Positions 44,219 to 53,771 of a stretch of 64,000 nucleotides of DNA are shown piece by piece (positions within the stretch are counted from its first letter, which is position 1; each line of letters begins with the position of its first letter). The stretch is from positions 57,489 to 121,488 of the forward strand of contig NZ_LUKQ02000001.1 of NCBI RefSeq assembly GCF_001647025.1. The letters run 5' to 3'. Under the pieces are notes generated by a model. The model searched no databases and was not told the DNA's origin. It worked only from the letters and a program-made list of their open reading frames with translations. Source of the DNA: Endozoicomonas atrinae (GTDB taxonomy: Bacteria > Pseudomonadota > Gammaproteobacteria > Pseudomonadales > Endozoicomonadaceae). The translations under genes and the position numbers were made by a program.

Positions 44219-45713
44219 AATCCTGAGAAACCTCTTCCGACTTCTCAGTGCAGCCTGGCGCCGTCGTTACACTATTTGTGTGCCTATTCTCATCATGCCG
44301 GTGGTTGGTTTTATTGCCAGCTTCATGGCCCCCAAATATTATGAAGCACATACCACCATACTTCTTCAGAATACCACTGAGTTAAACCCAATTCTGGAAG
44401 ACTTCACCATATCAACCAACCTGGAAGAACGACAGTTAGCACTGAAAATTCTCCTTAAAAGCCGCAAGGTATTAAAAGGCGTTGCCAAGGCCGTCGAGCT
44501 TATCGACCATACCTCGTCAGAAGAGCAAATTGATGAAGCCATTGATGAGCTCTCACGCTCACTGTCCATCGTCTTCGGCGGTGATCTGGTCAAAATCTAT
44601 TATCGAAGTCAGAACAAAACCGATATTAAAGAGCTGTTGACCAAAGTCACTAAACACTTCCTTACCCTGGTTCAGGCCCCCCAAAAATCATGGCAGGTTG
44701 CCTCAACCCAGTTTCTCAAGGATCAGGTAGACCGCCGTCACCAGGAGCTTTCTGATGCTGAGCTGAAACTGTCTGAATACAAGGCAAGATTCGCACTGGA
44801 ACTTCCTGAACTCCATAAAGCGAACGTAACCAGGCTGGCTGAACTCCGCCAGTTGTTAATGGAAAAAGAGACCGAACTGGCCGGAGCCAAAGCCGCAATG
44901 GAAGAGTTCAATGGTAACCTGGCTCAAACCAACCCTGTTATCGGTAAGCTTGAAGAGCGAATTATTAACACTCGCACTACGCTGAGTATGCTTCGCTCCC
45001 GCTATACAGAGAGACACAGCAAGGTTCAGACGCTGGTAAGAGAACTCGATAGATTGCAAGCTGAGCGGCAGAGAATGATTGCCGAAAGCAGTCAGCTTAA
45101 AACAGAAGATATTCAGCGTCTCTGGAATCTGGCGTCATCAACTCCCTCTGTTTCAATGGATCACCCCCAGGGAACACAAACCACTATATTGGCCACTCAG
45201 CTTCAGGCGGTTCAGGAAGCCAAAGCCAAAGTGAACAGCCTTCAAAATGAAGTGAAAAATATTAAAGAACAAACCGACCAGCTCCAGAATAAAGTGCAGC
45301 AATTTGCTGAAGTAGAGCGGACTCTCGTTGAACTGCAACGTGACTTCGGTATTAAACAAAAACTTTATGATGATTTTCTTAACCGTTATGTCATGGCAAA
45401 AGTAACGGAAGACCTGAGCGCTTACCAGGAATCAGAACAGGTTAAAATCATCGACGAACCTTTCACACCCAGCAGCCCTAACAAGCTTCCCGCGTCATTA
45501 TTTATTGTGGCAGGCCTCTTTGCCGGTCTGGGTATCGGTACCGGTCTGGCAGCGATTTCAGAGATATCCGATACCACCTTGCGACTTCAGGACAGTATTG
45601 AGCGAATTGCGGGCGTCCCCGTTCTGGCAAGGATACCTTCAATGCCCGCAGCACCAACCCTGGTTTACGATCCGGAAAAAGACTGGTTCGATGAGGGGGA
45701 GGTATCATCATGA
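44208..45713 (+). CDS. Chain-length determinant, Wzz/GumC-like (SypO-like position)
   Basis: The start at GTG 44208 has AGGAGG upstream and overlaps the previous stop; longer frames are not supported. The 501-residue protein has a first membrane segment near CVPILIMPVVGFIASFMAPK, a long periplasmic coiled coil (residues about 170-380, with QVDRRHQELSDAELKLSEYK), and a second membrane segment, SLFIVAGLFAGLGIGTGLAA, near the C-terminus, after the FTPSSPNKLP proline-rich motif. There is no fused kinase domain, as in GumC and the chain-length proteins of XrtA-type loci. It sets polymer length in the inner membrane with the polymerase and the SypD-like protein. Confidence 0.9.
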   Translation: MSSEILRNLFRLLSAAWRRRYTICVPILIMPVVGFIASFMAPKYYEAHTTILLQNTTELNPILEDFTISTNLEERQLALKILLKSRKVLKGVAKAVELIDHTSSEEQIDEAIDELSRSLSIVFGGDLVKIYYRSQNKTDIKELLTKVTKHFLTLVQAPQKSWQVASTQFLKDQVDRRHQELSDAELKLSEYKARFALELPELHKANVTRLAELRQLLMEKETELAGAKAAMEEFNGNLAQTNPVIGKLEERIINTRTTLSMLRSRYTERHSKVQTLVRELDRLQAERQRMIAESSQLKTEDIQRLWNLASSTPSVSMDHPQGTQTTILATQLQAVQEAKAKVNSLQNEVKNIKEQTDQLQNKVQQFAEVERTLVELQRDFGIKQKLYDDFLNRYVMAKVTEDLSAYQESEQVKIIDEPFTPSSPNKLPASLFIVAGLFAGLGIGTGLAAISEISDTTLRLQDSIERIAGVPVLARIPSMPAAPTLVYDPEKDWFDEGEVSS

Positions 45714-46804
45714 CAGCACCTCTCGTTGTAGCACAGATAGTACAGCACCTCGCTCCGGGCGGGATCGAGACAATGGCTTTAGACATACAGCGAAAAGCCA
45801 GAAAACCCGAGAATGTTCATATTATCAGCCTTGAGGGGACACTGCCTGGAGCTATTGAGCATTGGCCACGACTTCAGGGTATGGAAAGGGTTCACTTTCT
45901 TACCAAACCTCCCGGATTGAGTTTCTCAACCGTTACAAAGCTCGCTCAACTTTTACGACAGCTTAATGTTGATGTGGTTCATACCCATCATGTTGGTCCC
46001 CTTATCTATGGTGGAGTTGCAGCCAAACTGGCCCGATGTGGTCATATCCATACTGAGCATGATGCGTGGCATCTTAACAATCAAAAGCGACGCTGGCTGG
46101 TAGCTGCCTGCTTCCATCTGCTTAAACCTTCCGTCGCGGCAGATGCAGAGCTGGTTGCAACCAGTATTCGACAACATATCCCACTCTTTACGCCGTCAGT
46201 CGTTCTTAATGGCATTGATACGGATAAATTCCAACCATCAGATCAGGCGGCAGCCAGAAGTAAACTGAACCTCCCCCTGGATGCGGCCATTATTGGTTGT
46301 GCAGCACGTTTTACTGAGGTTAAAAGCCATAACTTGTTGATTCATGCTTTTTCCAGGTTACCAGACAATACACACCTTGCTCTTGCCGGTGGTGGAGAGC
46401 TTGAGCATAAACTTAGAAATCTGACCAGACGGCTTGATATAGAGCAACGGGTACACTTTCTGGGTGTCATTGATGATATGCCCAGCTTCTACCATGCTAT
46501 TGATATTTTCTGTCTCGCATCAAAAAAAGAAGGTCTTCCACTCTCACCACTGGAAGCTCAGGCTTGCCAGAGAGTCGTTGTCATGACCGATGTTGGCGGC
46601 TGTCGTGAAGCGGTTGATCCAGAGAGTGGAATCCTGATAAAAGCCGGAAGTACACAGGAATTGGAAACAGCGCTCAAAGCACAGCTCTCTTCAGGCATCA
46701 ATAAAGAAAATCAGGAGTCAGCACGCAATTTTGTGGTCAACCATTGCAACCTGGAGAGAATGATCAGTCAATACGATGACCTGTATTGCGGGAGGTCAAT
46801 ATGA
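45710..46804 (+). CDS. Glycosyltransferase family 4 (SypP-like position)
   Basis: A 364-residue cytoplasmic GT-B protein whose start overlaps the chain-length stop by 4 bp. Markers are VAQIVQHLAPGGIETMALDI at the N-terminus, VDVVHTHHVGPLIYGGVAAK, VVLNGIDTDKFQPS, the donor site FTEVKSHNLLIHAFSRLPDN and the Glu motif ASKKEGLPLSPLEAQACQRV, one residue off the usual EGLPxxxLEA form. It should act on the lipid-linked intermediate. The stop overlaps the next gene by 4 bp (ATGA). Confidence 0.9.
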   Translation: MTAPLVVAQIVQHLAPGGIETMALDIQRKARKPENVHIISLEGTLPGAIEHWPRLQGMERVHFLTKPPGLSFSTVTKLAQLLRQLNVDVVHTHHVGPLIYGGVAAKLARCGHIHTEHDAWHLNNQKRRWLVAACFHLLKPSVAADAELVATSIRQHIPLFTPSVVLNGIDTDKFQPSDQAAARSKLNLPLDAAIIGCAARFTEVKSHNLLIHAFSRLPDNTHLALAGGGELEHKLRNLTRRLDIEQRVHFLGVIDDMPSFYHAIDIFCLASKKEGLPLSPLEAQACQRVVVMTDVGGCREAVDPESGILIKAGSTQELETALKAQLSSGINKENQESARNFVVNHCNLERMISQYDDLYCGRSI

Positions 46805-47997
46805 TCGAGTGGCTGGCCTTAGTTATCTTCTTCATGGCAGCCATGGTGATTGTATATCACCATATTGGTTATCCCCTTGTTCTGAAAATGCTGACACAGG
46901 GACTGGAAAACACACTACCCAACTTTTATCACCGACGCCATCAAATCACGCCTCTTGATCATATGCTGCCAAGTATCAGTCTGATCATGCCCGCCTATAA
47001 TGAAGCTGGCACTATTCAGGAAAAAATTAGAAACCTTGCAGCCCTTGATTACCCAGACTATAAGCTAAAAGTAGTTCTGGTTTGCGATGGCTGTACCGAT
47101 GGTACTGCTCAGCTGGCAAATGAGACACTGGCCGAATCTGAATGCAGCCACCTGAACTTATCGGTAGTTGAAAAGCCTGAAAATTGTGGAAAAGTAGCTA
47201 TTTTGAATGAGGCCATCAGCCTCTCCCGTTGCAGTGTGGTTGCCCTCTCCGATGTGTCATCACTTTTATCAAACGACAGTCTGTTAGTCGTTGCGGCTCA
47301 CTTAAGCAATGAAAACACCGGGGTAATTTGTGGTAGCTACCACTTTTTAAAATCACTCAGTGTTGGAGAGCAGGCCTACTGGCAGTATCAGCGAAGCATT
47401 AAAACAAGAGAGAGTGCTCTGGGGGCAACACTCGGTGTGCACGGTGCATTTTACGCCTTTCGCCGCGAGCTGTTTGACCTGATCCCCGCAGATACAATCA
47501 ATGATGATTTCACCCTGCCTGTACAAATAATTTTGAAGGGATATCGATGTCTTTATGACCCGAGAATAATTGCCATGGAACTCGAGCAGGCATGTAATGA
47601 AATGGATTTCCAGCGAAGAAAGCGAATTGCTGCCGGAAATATTCAACAGGCCCTTCGCCACGCAGGTTTATTACATCCAAAGTTTGGAAAGATAGCATTC
47701 AACTTTTTTTCAGGAAAATTTCTACGCCCATTCATGCCACTGTTTCTGTTTATGGCACTGGCGTCTTCAGCATTACTGTCTCTGTCATACACTATTTTTC
47801 AGATTTTTCTTTTCGTTCAGCTGGGCATTTACGGCATCACGGTATTGTATATCTTCCGACGCTCACAACCCAATCATAAGAGGTTGAGAGTACTTTTTTA
47901 CCTGGTATCCGGGCACATAGCCATGGCTATCGGCTTAATTAACTACCTTTCAGGCCAAACCAAAGGCCAATGGAAAAGAGTAAATACTGAAACCTAA
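46801..47997 (+). CDS. Family 2 glycosyltransferase with membrane segments (SypQ-like position)
   Basis: The start at 46801 has GGGAGG upstream and overlaps the preceding stop. The 398-residue protein has an N-terminal membrane helix, then a GT-A catalytic domain: SLIMPAYNEAGTIQEKIRNL, VVLVCDGCTDGTAQLANE, an ALSDVSSLL segment (modified D-x-D) and INDDFTLPVQIILKGYRC containing the catalytic Asp of the D-D-x pattern. FQRRKRIAAGNIQQALRH recalls the Q-x-x-R-W motif in changed form. Two or three membrane helices follow. It probably acts early in repeat-unit assembly at the inner membrane. Confidence 0.88.
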   Translation: MIEWLALVIFFMAAMVIVYHHIGYPLVLKMLTQGLENTLPNFYHRRHQITPLDHMLPSISLIMPAYNEAGTIQEKIRNLAALDYPDYKLKVVLVCDGCTDGTAQLANETLAESECSHLNLSVVEKPENCGKVAILNEAISLSRCSVVALSDVSSLLSNDSLLVVAAHLSNENTGVICGSYHFLKSLSVGEQAYWQYQRSIKTRESALGATLGVHGAFYAFRRELFDLIPADTINDDFTLPVQIILKGYRCLYDPRIIAMELEQACNEMDFQRRKRIAAGNIQQALRHAGLLHPKFGKIAFNFFSGKFLRPFMPLFLFMALASSALLSLSYTIFQIFLFVQLGIYGITVLYIFRRSQPNHKRLRVLFYLVSGHIAMAIGLINYLSGQTKGQWKRVNTET

Positions 47998-48029
47998 GGA
48001 TGTTAAACACGTACTTAAGGAGTGTACCC

Positions 48030-48671
48030 ATGAAAGAGTCAACCTATGTCCATCCTCTCGCCTCAATGGGCAAACGATTAATGGATATTCTTATCGCTCT
48101 GGCCGGGCTGGCCATCACCCTGCCACTGTTTCCCTTTATCGCACTGGCCATTCGTCTTGATAGCCCTGGACCAATAATTTATCAGCAGATGCGTATTGGT
48201 TATCAGAAGGAAAACTATATTCGTTTATTCATGATGAAAAAATTCAGAACCATGCGGAATGATGCTGAGTCAGGAACCGGTCCGGTTTGGGCTCAGAAAA
48301 ATGACCCAAGAATTACCAAAACTGGTAACTTTCTGAGAAAAACGCGCCTTGATGAGCTTCCACAACTCTGGAATGTGCTGGTTGGGGATATGGCCATTGT
48401 AGGCCCAAGACCTGAACGGCCAGGAATGTACAATAAACTGGAAGCGAACATTCCATTTTACAGTGAGCGAACATTTGATGTAGTTCCCGGCATTACCGGG
48501 CTTGCCCAGGTAAACATGGGTTATGATGAAACATTGAATGACGTGAGAAATAAAGTTGCCTATGACCATGCCTACGCTCTGTCTCTGAGCAGCCCTTGGG
48601 AATGGCTGAAAATGGATATTTACGTCATGTTTAAAACCATTTTTGTCATGGTAACAGGCAGGGGACAGTAG
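48030..48671 (+). CDS. Undecaprenyl-phosphate sugar-1-phosphate transferase (SypR-like position)
   Basis: The priming enzyme that places the first sugar-1-phosphate on undecaprenyl phosphate. ATG at 48030 has AAGGAG 8 nt upstream and is preferred to the in-frame ATG at 48000. The 213-residue protein has one membrane segment ([20 protein letters not shown]), then the bacterial sugar transferase domain: [64 protein letters not shown] and [13 protein letters not shown]. It is a short, ExoY/SypR-like form without the long N-terminal helices of WbaP. It is the last gene of the plus-strand arm; the next gene converges on it after 8 bp. Confidence 0.93.
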   Translation: MKESTYVHPLASMGKRLMDILIALAGLAITLPLFPFIALAIRLDSPGPIIYQQMRIGYQKENYIRLFMMKKFRTMRNDAESGTGPVWAQKNDPRITKTGNFLRKTRLDELPQLWNVLVGDMAIVGPRPERPGMYNKLEANIPFYSERTFDVVPGITGLAQVNMGYDETLNDVRNKVAYDHAYALSLSSPWEWLKMDIYVMFKTIFVMVTGRGQ

Positions 48672-48679
48672 AACGGTAA

Positions 48680-49597
48680 TCAAGTCTCATGCTGAAACAG
48701 AACGCCGGCAATCTCATCCAGACCTTGCCTTAAGGCCTCTCGGCTATGCACACCTGGCTGGAAGGTATCCGCCAGTGGCATAGTATGTATATCGCATTGA
48801 AGTTTCTCAGGTTGTTCATTCTCGGCAGGCCACAATAACACATCTGGATATACGCCCGTCATTTCACTCATCCACGACAATTTATCGCTAATGGACATTT
48901 TTCCGACAGCAGACATTTCCTGATTAATATTCCCCACAAATACCTTTAAAGCATTGCTGTTACGAACACTTTCTGCCACTTCTGGCATCAAGATCGCAGG
49001 TAAGATACTGGTCATGAAGCTACCCGGCCCTAAGATAATTATATCTGACTCTTTTATCCTGGTGACAGCTTCATCTGTCGCCTGGATAGCCGGCAGAATC
49101 ATCAATTTCTCCGGGCATTTATCCAGAGAATCAATAGTTGTTTCACCAACCACTTCCTGCCCATCCACAATAGCGCCAAGGCGAGCAGGCTCTTCTGACA
49201 TCGGTATCAACTCTGCGCCTACCTGTAACATCTGGCGAATCAGGTTTATGGCATCTAATGGGCGAACGCACATTTGATCCATTGCCAGTAAAATCAGGTT
49301 GCCCAGGTTGTGCCCGCTGATATCACCACTATTTTTAAAGCGATACTCAAACAGAATCCGCGCCAGGTTAGGGCTATCCGAACACAGCTGGTTAAGACAG
49401 TTCCTCAGGTCCCCCCATGCAATACAGCCACTGCCATCCCTGAGTCGACCAGTTGACCCTCCATCATCAGTTGTAGCAACAATGCCTGACAGGCGCTCTC
49501 CGAGAAACCCCAGGCTTGCCATGACCCGCCCAAGGCCATGCCCACCACCAATAGCAACGATCCGGCGACACTGATAAAGTGTTTTTACAGAATACAT
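48680..49597 (-). CDS. YvcK/CofD-like gluconeogenesis factor
   Basis: The 305-residue protein belongs to the YvcK family of CofD-like proteins: IVAIGGGHGLGRVMASLG at the nucleotide-binding start, IVATTDDGGSTGRLR, AWGDLRNCLNQLC and the C-terminal IIILGPGSFMTSILPAILM. In Bacillus YvcK is needed for growth on gluconeogenic carbon sources and is linked to cell wall synthesis and to UDP-sugar binding; E. coli YbhK is the gammaproteobacterial relative. The position directly after the polysaccharide locus, converging on its last gene, invites a link to UDP-sugar balance, but this is inference. Its start is at 49597 with an Arg/Cys-rich beginning. Confidence 0.88.
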   Translation of the reverse strand: MYSVKTLYQCRRIVAIGGGHGLGRVMASLGFLGERLSGIVATTDDGGSTGRLRDGSGCIAWGDLRNCLNQLCSDSPNLARILFEYRFKNSGDISGHNLGNLILLAMDQMCVRPLDAINLIRQMLQVGAELIPMSEEPARLGAIVDGQEVVGETTIDSLDKCPEKLMILPAIQATDEAVTRIKESDIIILGPGSFMTSILPAILMPEVAESVRNSNALKVFVGNINQEMSAVGKMSISDKLSWMSEMTGVYPDVLLWPAENEQPEKLQCDIHTMPLADTFQPGVHSREALRQGLDEIAGVLFQHET

Positions 49598-49663
49598 GGC
49601 AAGTTCTTTTATGAGTATAAAGTACGGTATATCGTGCCTTTCGCTATATGTTTCAACATGAGC

Positions 49664-51187
49664 CTAGAGCCTGTTTAACATTCCAGAGGACAAAGCACGC
49701 TGAACACTGCTTCGAATATAATCGACCAAAACACCAGATTCTTCGGCTCTCAGGAAAAGCCCAAGCTTACTTCTACGCCACAGTAGGTCATCCCCCTCCA
49801 TCACCCACTCTTTATGGATCAAGTAATCAACCTCACATTGATATAAACCTGCGCCAAAATGAATTCCCAATTCTTGAACACTAAATACTTCACCCAAGAA
49901 CTCATGAGCTAGAGAGCCATAACTGTGCGCAAAACGTGTAGCCACCTCATCAGGAAGCCATGGATAGTTCTTTCGTAGTTCAAGTAAACACTGATCAACT
50001 GGCTGAGCTCCTGGTAACAATCGATTTCCTGTCCAACAGCCAGCCTCAATCGGCAAATAGCGAGATAGTCTCCCCACAGCATGTTCAGCCAGCTTACGGT
50101 ATGTTGTCAGCTTGCCTCCAAAAATTGACAGTAAGGGAGCCTTGCCATTTTTATCCTCTAATTCGAAAGCATAATCTCTGGTAACCGCACGGGCATCACT
50201 GGCTTCATCCTCAAACAGCGGACGGACACCAGAATACTCCCAGATGATGTCCTCTACGGAAATAGTTCTTCTGAAGTAATCATTCACTGCCTGACACAGG
50301 TATTCACGCTCTTCATCAGAGCAAGTGGCTTTTGATGGATCACCGCTATACTCAACTTCCGTCGTACCTATCAATGAGTACTTTCCAAGGAAGGGGATAA
50401 CAAAAACAACTCTTTTGTCCTTATTCTGAAGTATATAGGCCTGATCTCCCAGGTGAATGGCAGGAACAATGATATGGCTACCTTTTACCAGACGTATTTT
50501 ATTCGCTGACTTTTCTGATAATCCCGACAAAACCTCAGTAACCCATGGGCCAGCAGCATTAACCAGTGACCTTGCTGTTATCTCTCTGGTCTTACCAGTC
50601 AGCAGATCTTCAAGGCCGATGTGCCATAAATCATTCTTACGATAGCCAGATACAACTCGGGTTCTGGTATAGATGACGCCTCCATACTCACGAGCGCCCA
50701 AGGCATTCAATAACACAAGCCGAGCATCATCTACCCAGGCATCTGAGTATTCAAATACAGTCTGGAAAGAAGATTTTAACGGGCTGTCTTCATCAGGCCT
50801 GATTCTACGGCTACTTACCAGCGTATTCCGCCGCCCCAAATGATCATAAAGGAATAAACCAAGTTGAATCATCCAGGCAGGCCGCACCGTGGATTGATGA
50901 GGAAGGTGAAAGCTCATGGGCTGGGTGATATGAGGCGCTATTTTCAGTAGCGTCTCCCGCTCTGCGAGCGCTTCTCTGACCAGGCGAAATTCGTACTGCT
51001 CCAGATAACGAAGCCCGCCATGTATCAATTTACTGCTGGAGGAGGATGTAGCACCTGCCAAGTCCCCCATCTCACATAAACAAACATTCAGACCACGCCC
51101 GGCAGCATCATAAGCAATACCAGCTCCGTTAATACCGCCGCCAATCACCAGAAGATCATAATCCGCTGCCTGTTCAGCCACTGCCAA
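49664..51187 (-). CDS. glpD: Aerobic glycerol-3-phosphate dehydrogenase
   Basis: GlpD oxidises glycerol-3-phosphate to DHAP at the inner membrane using FAD and passes electrons to quinone. The 507-residue protein has the FAD motif LLVIGGGINGAGIAYDAAGR, ATSSSSSKLIHGGLRYLEQY, VNAAGPWVTEVL and the later GGKLTTYRKLAEHAVGRL. It is close to E. coli GlpD (501 aa). The start codon is TTG at 51187 with AAGGGA upstream; GTG at 51181 is possible. No glpF, glpK or glpR is next to it. Neighbours are yvcK-like and a type III secretin gene. Confidence 0.95.
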   Translation of the reverse strand: MAVAEQAADYDLLVIGGGINGAGIAYDAAGRGLNVCLCEMGDLAGATSSSSSKLIHGGLRYLEQYEFRLVREALAERETLLKIAPHITQPMSFHLPHQSTVRPAWMIQLGLFLYDHLGRRNTLVSSRRIRPDEDSPLKSSFQTVFEYSDAWVDDARLVLLNALGAREYGGVIYTRTRVVSGYRKNDLWHIGLEDLLTGKTREITARSLVNAAGPWVTEVLSGLSEKSANKIRLVKGSHIIVPAIHLGDQAYILQNKDKRVVFVIPFLGKYSLIGTTEVEYSGDPSKATCSDEEREYLCQAVNDYFRRTISVEDIIWEYSGVRPLFEDEASDARAVTRDYAFELEDKNGKAPLLSIFGGKLTTYRKLAEHAVGRLSRYLPIEAGCWTGNRLLPGAQPVDQCLLELRKNYPWLPDEVATRFAHSYGSLAHEFLGEVFSVQELGIHFGAGLYQCEVDYLIHKEWVMEGDDLLWRRSKLGLFLRAEESGVLVDYIRSSVQRALSSGMLNRL

Positions 51188-51208
51188 AATGATTTCCCTT
51201 AAGTGATA

Positions 51209-53536
51209 TCAGGTGTCTGTTGAGCCAATGATACGTGGCGTTATCAGGAATAAGCGTACTTGTTTGATCTTTGACGTTGACTCTGCACGGAACAAATGAC
51301 CAAGAACCGGAATATCACCCAATAATGGAACTTTGGTAAGCTTTTGTTCATCCTGCTCTTTATAAAAACCACCGATTAACAGGCTCTCTTGCTCACTGAT
51401 AATAGCCTGAGTATTAATTGAGCTATTAGTCACTTCCGGCAGTTTATTCCCAATATCTTCTGTCCCCTGGCTTCCCGTACCATCCTGAATATTGACACTC
51501 ATATGAATACGTCGCCCCTGATCTTCACGAACAATTCTTGGAGTTACCTGAACAACTGTCCCAGATGTTACCGGGAATAGTTCAGAATCTTCATTGCTGG
51601 CTACGGATACATAAAAAGTACTGCTGTTATCAAGAATGGCCTCTATGTTATCAAGTGTCAGGATAGACGGCCTTGAAACAATTTTGACCCTACCTTCATC
51701 AGCAAGCAGCTGTAAGTTCGCATTAAATGATCCAAGAGCACTGGAGACAATAGTTGTATAGTTTGGAGCCGGGGCATTTGGATAAGGTGTAAAAGAAAAC
51801 TTGGTATCACTTGAGCTACCGGAATTATTCCAGTCGACTCCCAAGGCTTTCAGATCCTGTGTATTGATATCAATAATTGAAACACTGATCTCTATCTGAG
51901 AAGTCGGTTTATCAAGAGAAGCGACCAGTTCTTCATACATTGGCATCTTGGATTCAAGATCATGCACAATGATCGCATTCAGTCGTGGATCAGCATTGAT
52001 ATAAATTTCATCGGCTACCGCACCGGCATTCAACTGCTCTCCTGCGGATGACTCTGAGCTATCCGCAGGGGCTGGCTCACCGGATTTACTGACACTCTCT
52101 GCCGGAGTCACTGATGTGTTCGGCAATCCCTGCTTGGTAACCTGAGCGACACCACCACCCTTAATAATCCTCGTCAAAATAGTGGCTACTCCCGGAACGG
52201 TCAGTTGCTGACCTCTGAAAGTAAATGACTTATCAGTTGCCCAGGCATATTTGAGCGGAAAAGTGCGAACCGTCAATTTACTTTTCTGACGCTCTCCTTC
52301 TTTCGCATCAAGTATCAATGCTGTCTGAGAAACCAGTTCAATATAACGGGGAGGCCCGGAAATAAAGACCAGACCTTCTTTAGGCTGCTCTTTCCAGAAA
52401 AAGCGACCATCCCAGATACCAATCTTTTTCAGGGTTTTCTTGAGCTGTTTTATCGGTAAATAGTTTAAGCTGATAATCTGCTGGCTGGAGGCGCTTCCGT
52501 CATAAACAAACAGGGTATGCCCATCAAAATACCAGATAAAGCCATAGATATTGGCCAGATGATCCAAAAAATCAACAGGGGTCATAGGGCCAATCTTGCC
52601 ATTAACTTCCCCAACGACCGTATCCGCTATGATGGCTGGCATATAATAGCTCGCCGCAAAATTCTGCAAAACTTCCTTCAAGCTGTCCCCATTCCCAAAA
52701 TAGGCATACGGGCGAACACCGAATGCGGCCAGGGCAGGTGATTCATCATCACCAATAGTACCTTCAAAATCGTCAATCGCATCCCGGATAGCCTCCTCTG
52801 CAGAAATAACCATTCTGTTTCCTGATGGCGAGTTTGGTCGAATCATATAGAGGTTTTTTGAAGAGTACTGGGGCCTTTCATTTACATTTTGACGGTCATC
52901 TTTCTGAGCATAGTTATAATCAAAATCAGATGTTGCTGCATAATGAGTCTGATTGCCATACTGGGAGATATCAGCCTCTTTCCCGGACAGCTGCTCATCA
53001 TTCAGAAATGGCATTAGTCGTGCTCTTTCTGCATCTACAGATGAATTATCTGGCTGGGGAAACGCTCTGGCATCCAGTCGCCTCCTATGATCAACAGGGG
53101 CGCTAATTATATTGGAAAAGTTTCTGGCATCCAGCGGAGCCCCATGATCAGAAGAGGGTCCAGTTGCATTGGTAAACTCTCTGACATCTAATGGCCTGCC
53201 TTGATCAACAGAGTCCCCAACTGAATTGGGAAATACTCTGGCATCCAGAGCCCTCCCCTGATCAACTGAAGGAAGGTCGGGCTGATCCGGCACGATGTCG
53301 GATGGAAAATAGATAACCTGTCCTACCCGTAATTCCTGAGCAGTATCCAGCTTGTTATAGCGGGCAAGCTCATTTACCTCAAACCCGTAACTGCCAGCAA
53401 TAACTTCCAGACTTTCATTAGGACGCACTACATGCTTTCTGGTTTGCGGCTCTTCAGATGACCAGTTTGCCAGCGCCTGAAAGGTAACCGCCAGTAAAAG
53501 GGACAGGATTATCAGGGTATTTCTTATAAAGCCCAT
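51209..53536 (-). CDS. sctC: Type III secretion secretin SctC with LysM domain
   Basis: The outer membrane ring of a type III secretion system, 775 residues. A signal peptide (LIILSLLLAVTFQALANWSS, residues about 7-24) is followed by a LysM domain (KHVVRPNESLEVIAGSYGFE ... RVGQVIYFPSD, about 34-80), four tandem 19-residue repeats at 90-165, a variable stretch, and then the YscC-type part: DSLKEVLQNFAASYYMPAII (N0), the GVAQVTKQGL region and the secretin core ending in PLLGDIPVLGHLFRAESTSK and VRLFLITPRI. YscC has about 600 residues; the extra length comes from the LysM-repeat part, which I do not know from characterised SctC proteins. It is divergent from sctXYV. Confidence 0.93.
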   Translation of the reverse strand: MGFIRNTLIILSLLLAVTFQALANWSSEEPQTRKHVVRPNESLEVIAGSYGFEVNELARYNKLDTAQELRVGQVIYFPSDIVPDQPDLPSVDQGRALDARVFPNSVGDSVDQGRPLDVREFTNATGPSSDHGAPLDARNFSNIISAPVDHRRRLDARAFPQPDNSSVDAERARLMPFLNDEQLSGKEADISQYGNQTHYAATSDFDYNYAQKDDRQNVNERPQYSSKNLYMIRPNSPSGNRMVISAEEAIRDAIDDFEGTIGDDESPALAAFGVRPYAYFGNGDSLKEVLQNFAASYYMPAIIADTVVGEVNGKIGPMTPVDFLDHLANIYGFIWYFDGHTLFVYDGSASSQQIISLNYLPIKQLKKTLKKIGIWDGRFFWKEQPKEGLVFISGPPRYIELVSQTALILDAKEGERQKSKLTVRTFPLKYAWATDKSFTFRGQQLTVPGVATILTRIIKGGGVAQVTKQGLPNTSVTPAESVSKSGEPAPADSSESSAGEQLNAGAVADEIYINADPRLNAIIVHDLESKMPMYEELVASLDKPTSQIEISVSIIDINTQDLKALGVDWNNSGSSSDTKFSFTPYPNAPAPNYTTIVSSALGSFNANLQLLADEGRVKIVSRPSILTLDNIEAILDNSSTFYVSVASNEDSELFPVTSGTVVQVTPRIVREDQGRRIHMSVNIQDGTGSQGTEDIGNKLPEVTNSSINTQAIISEQESLLIGGFYKEQDEQKLTKVPLLGDIPVLGHLFRAESTSKIKQVRLFLITPRIIGSTDT
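53042..53269 (-). repeat. Four tandem 57-bp repeats within sctC
   Basis: The DNA encodes four copies of a 19-residue unit with the core VDQG-x-x-LDAR-x-F, residues 90-108, 109-127, 128-146 and 147-165, with a fifth degenerate start (SVDAERARL). Conserved positions are D3, G/R5, L8, D9, R11 and F13 of each unit. The DNA copies differ from one another, so the repeats are old rather than recent slippage products. Confidence 0.85.
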
Positions 53537-53771
53537 CAGACGCGTGCCTCCATGCTCATGTCTGCTCCAGCTTATTCAACAGCCCTTAATGAATAGATGC
53601 CTTGTAATTTCGAGAGTGTCAATAAAAGTTCGTTACATACCAGTTTATCGGAAAACAAACTGGATTCACCAGTATTTCGTCAAAAAAATAATTAACATGA
53701 GGAAATTCCGTTAATCACTCTATATGCCAGCCGATAGAACGAAAGGATTAAATTATCAGGCGGGCATTATC

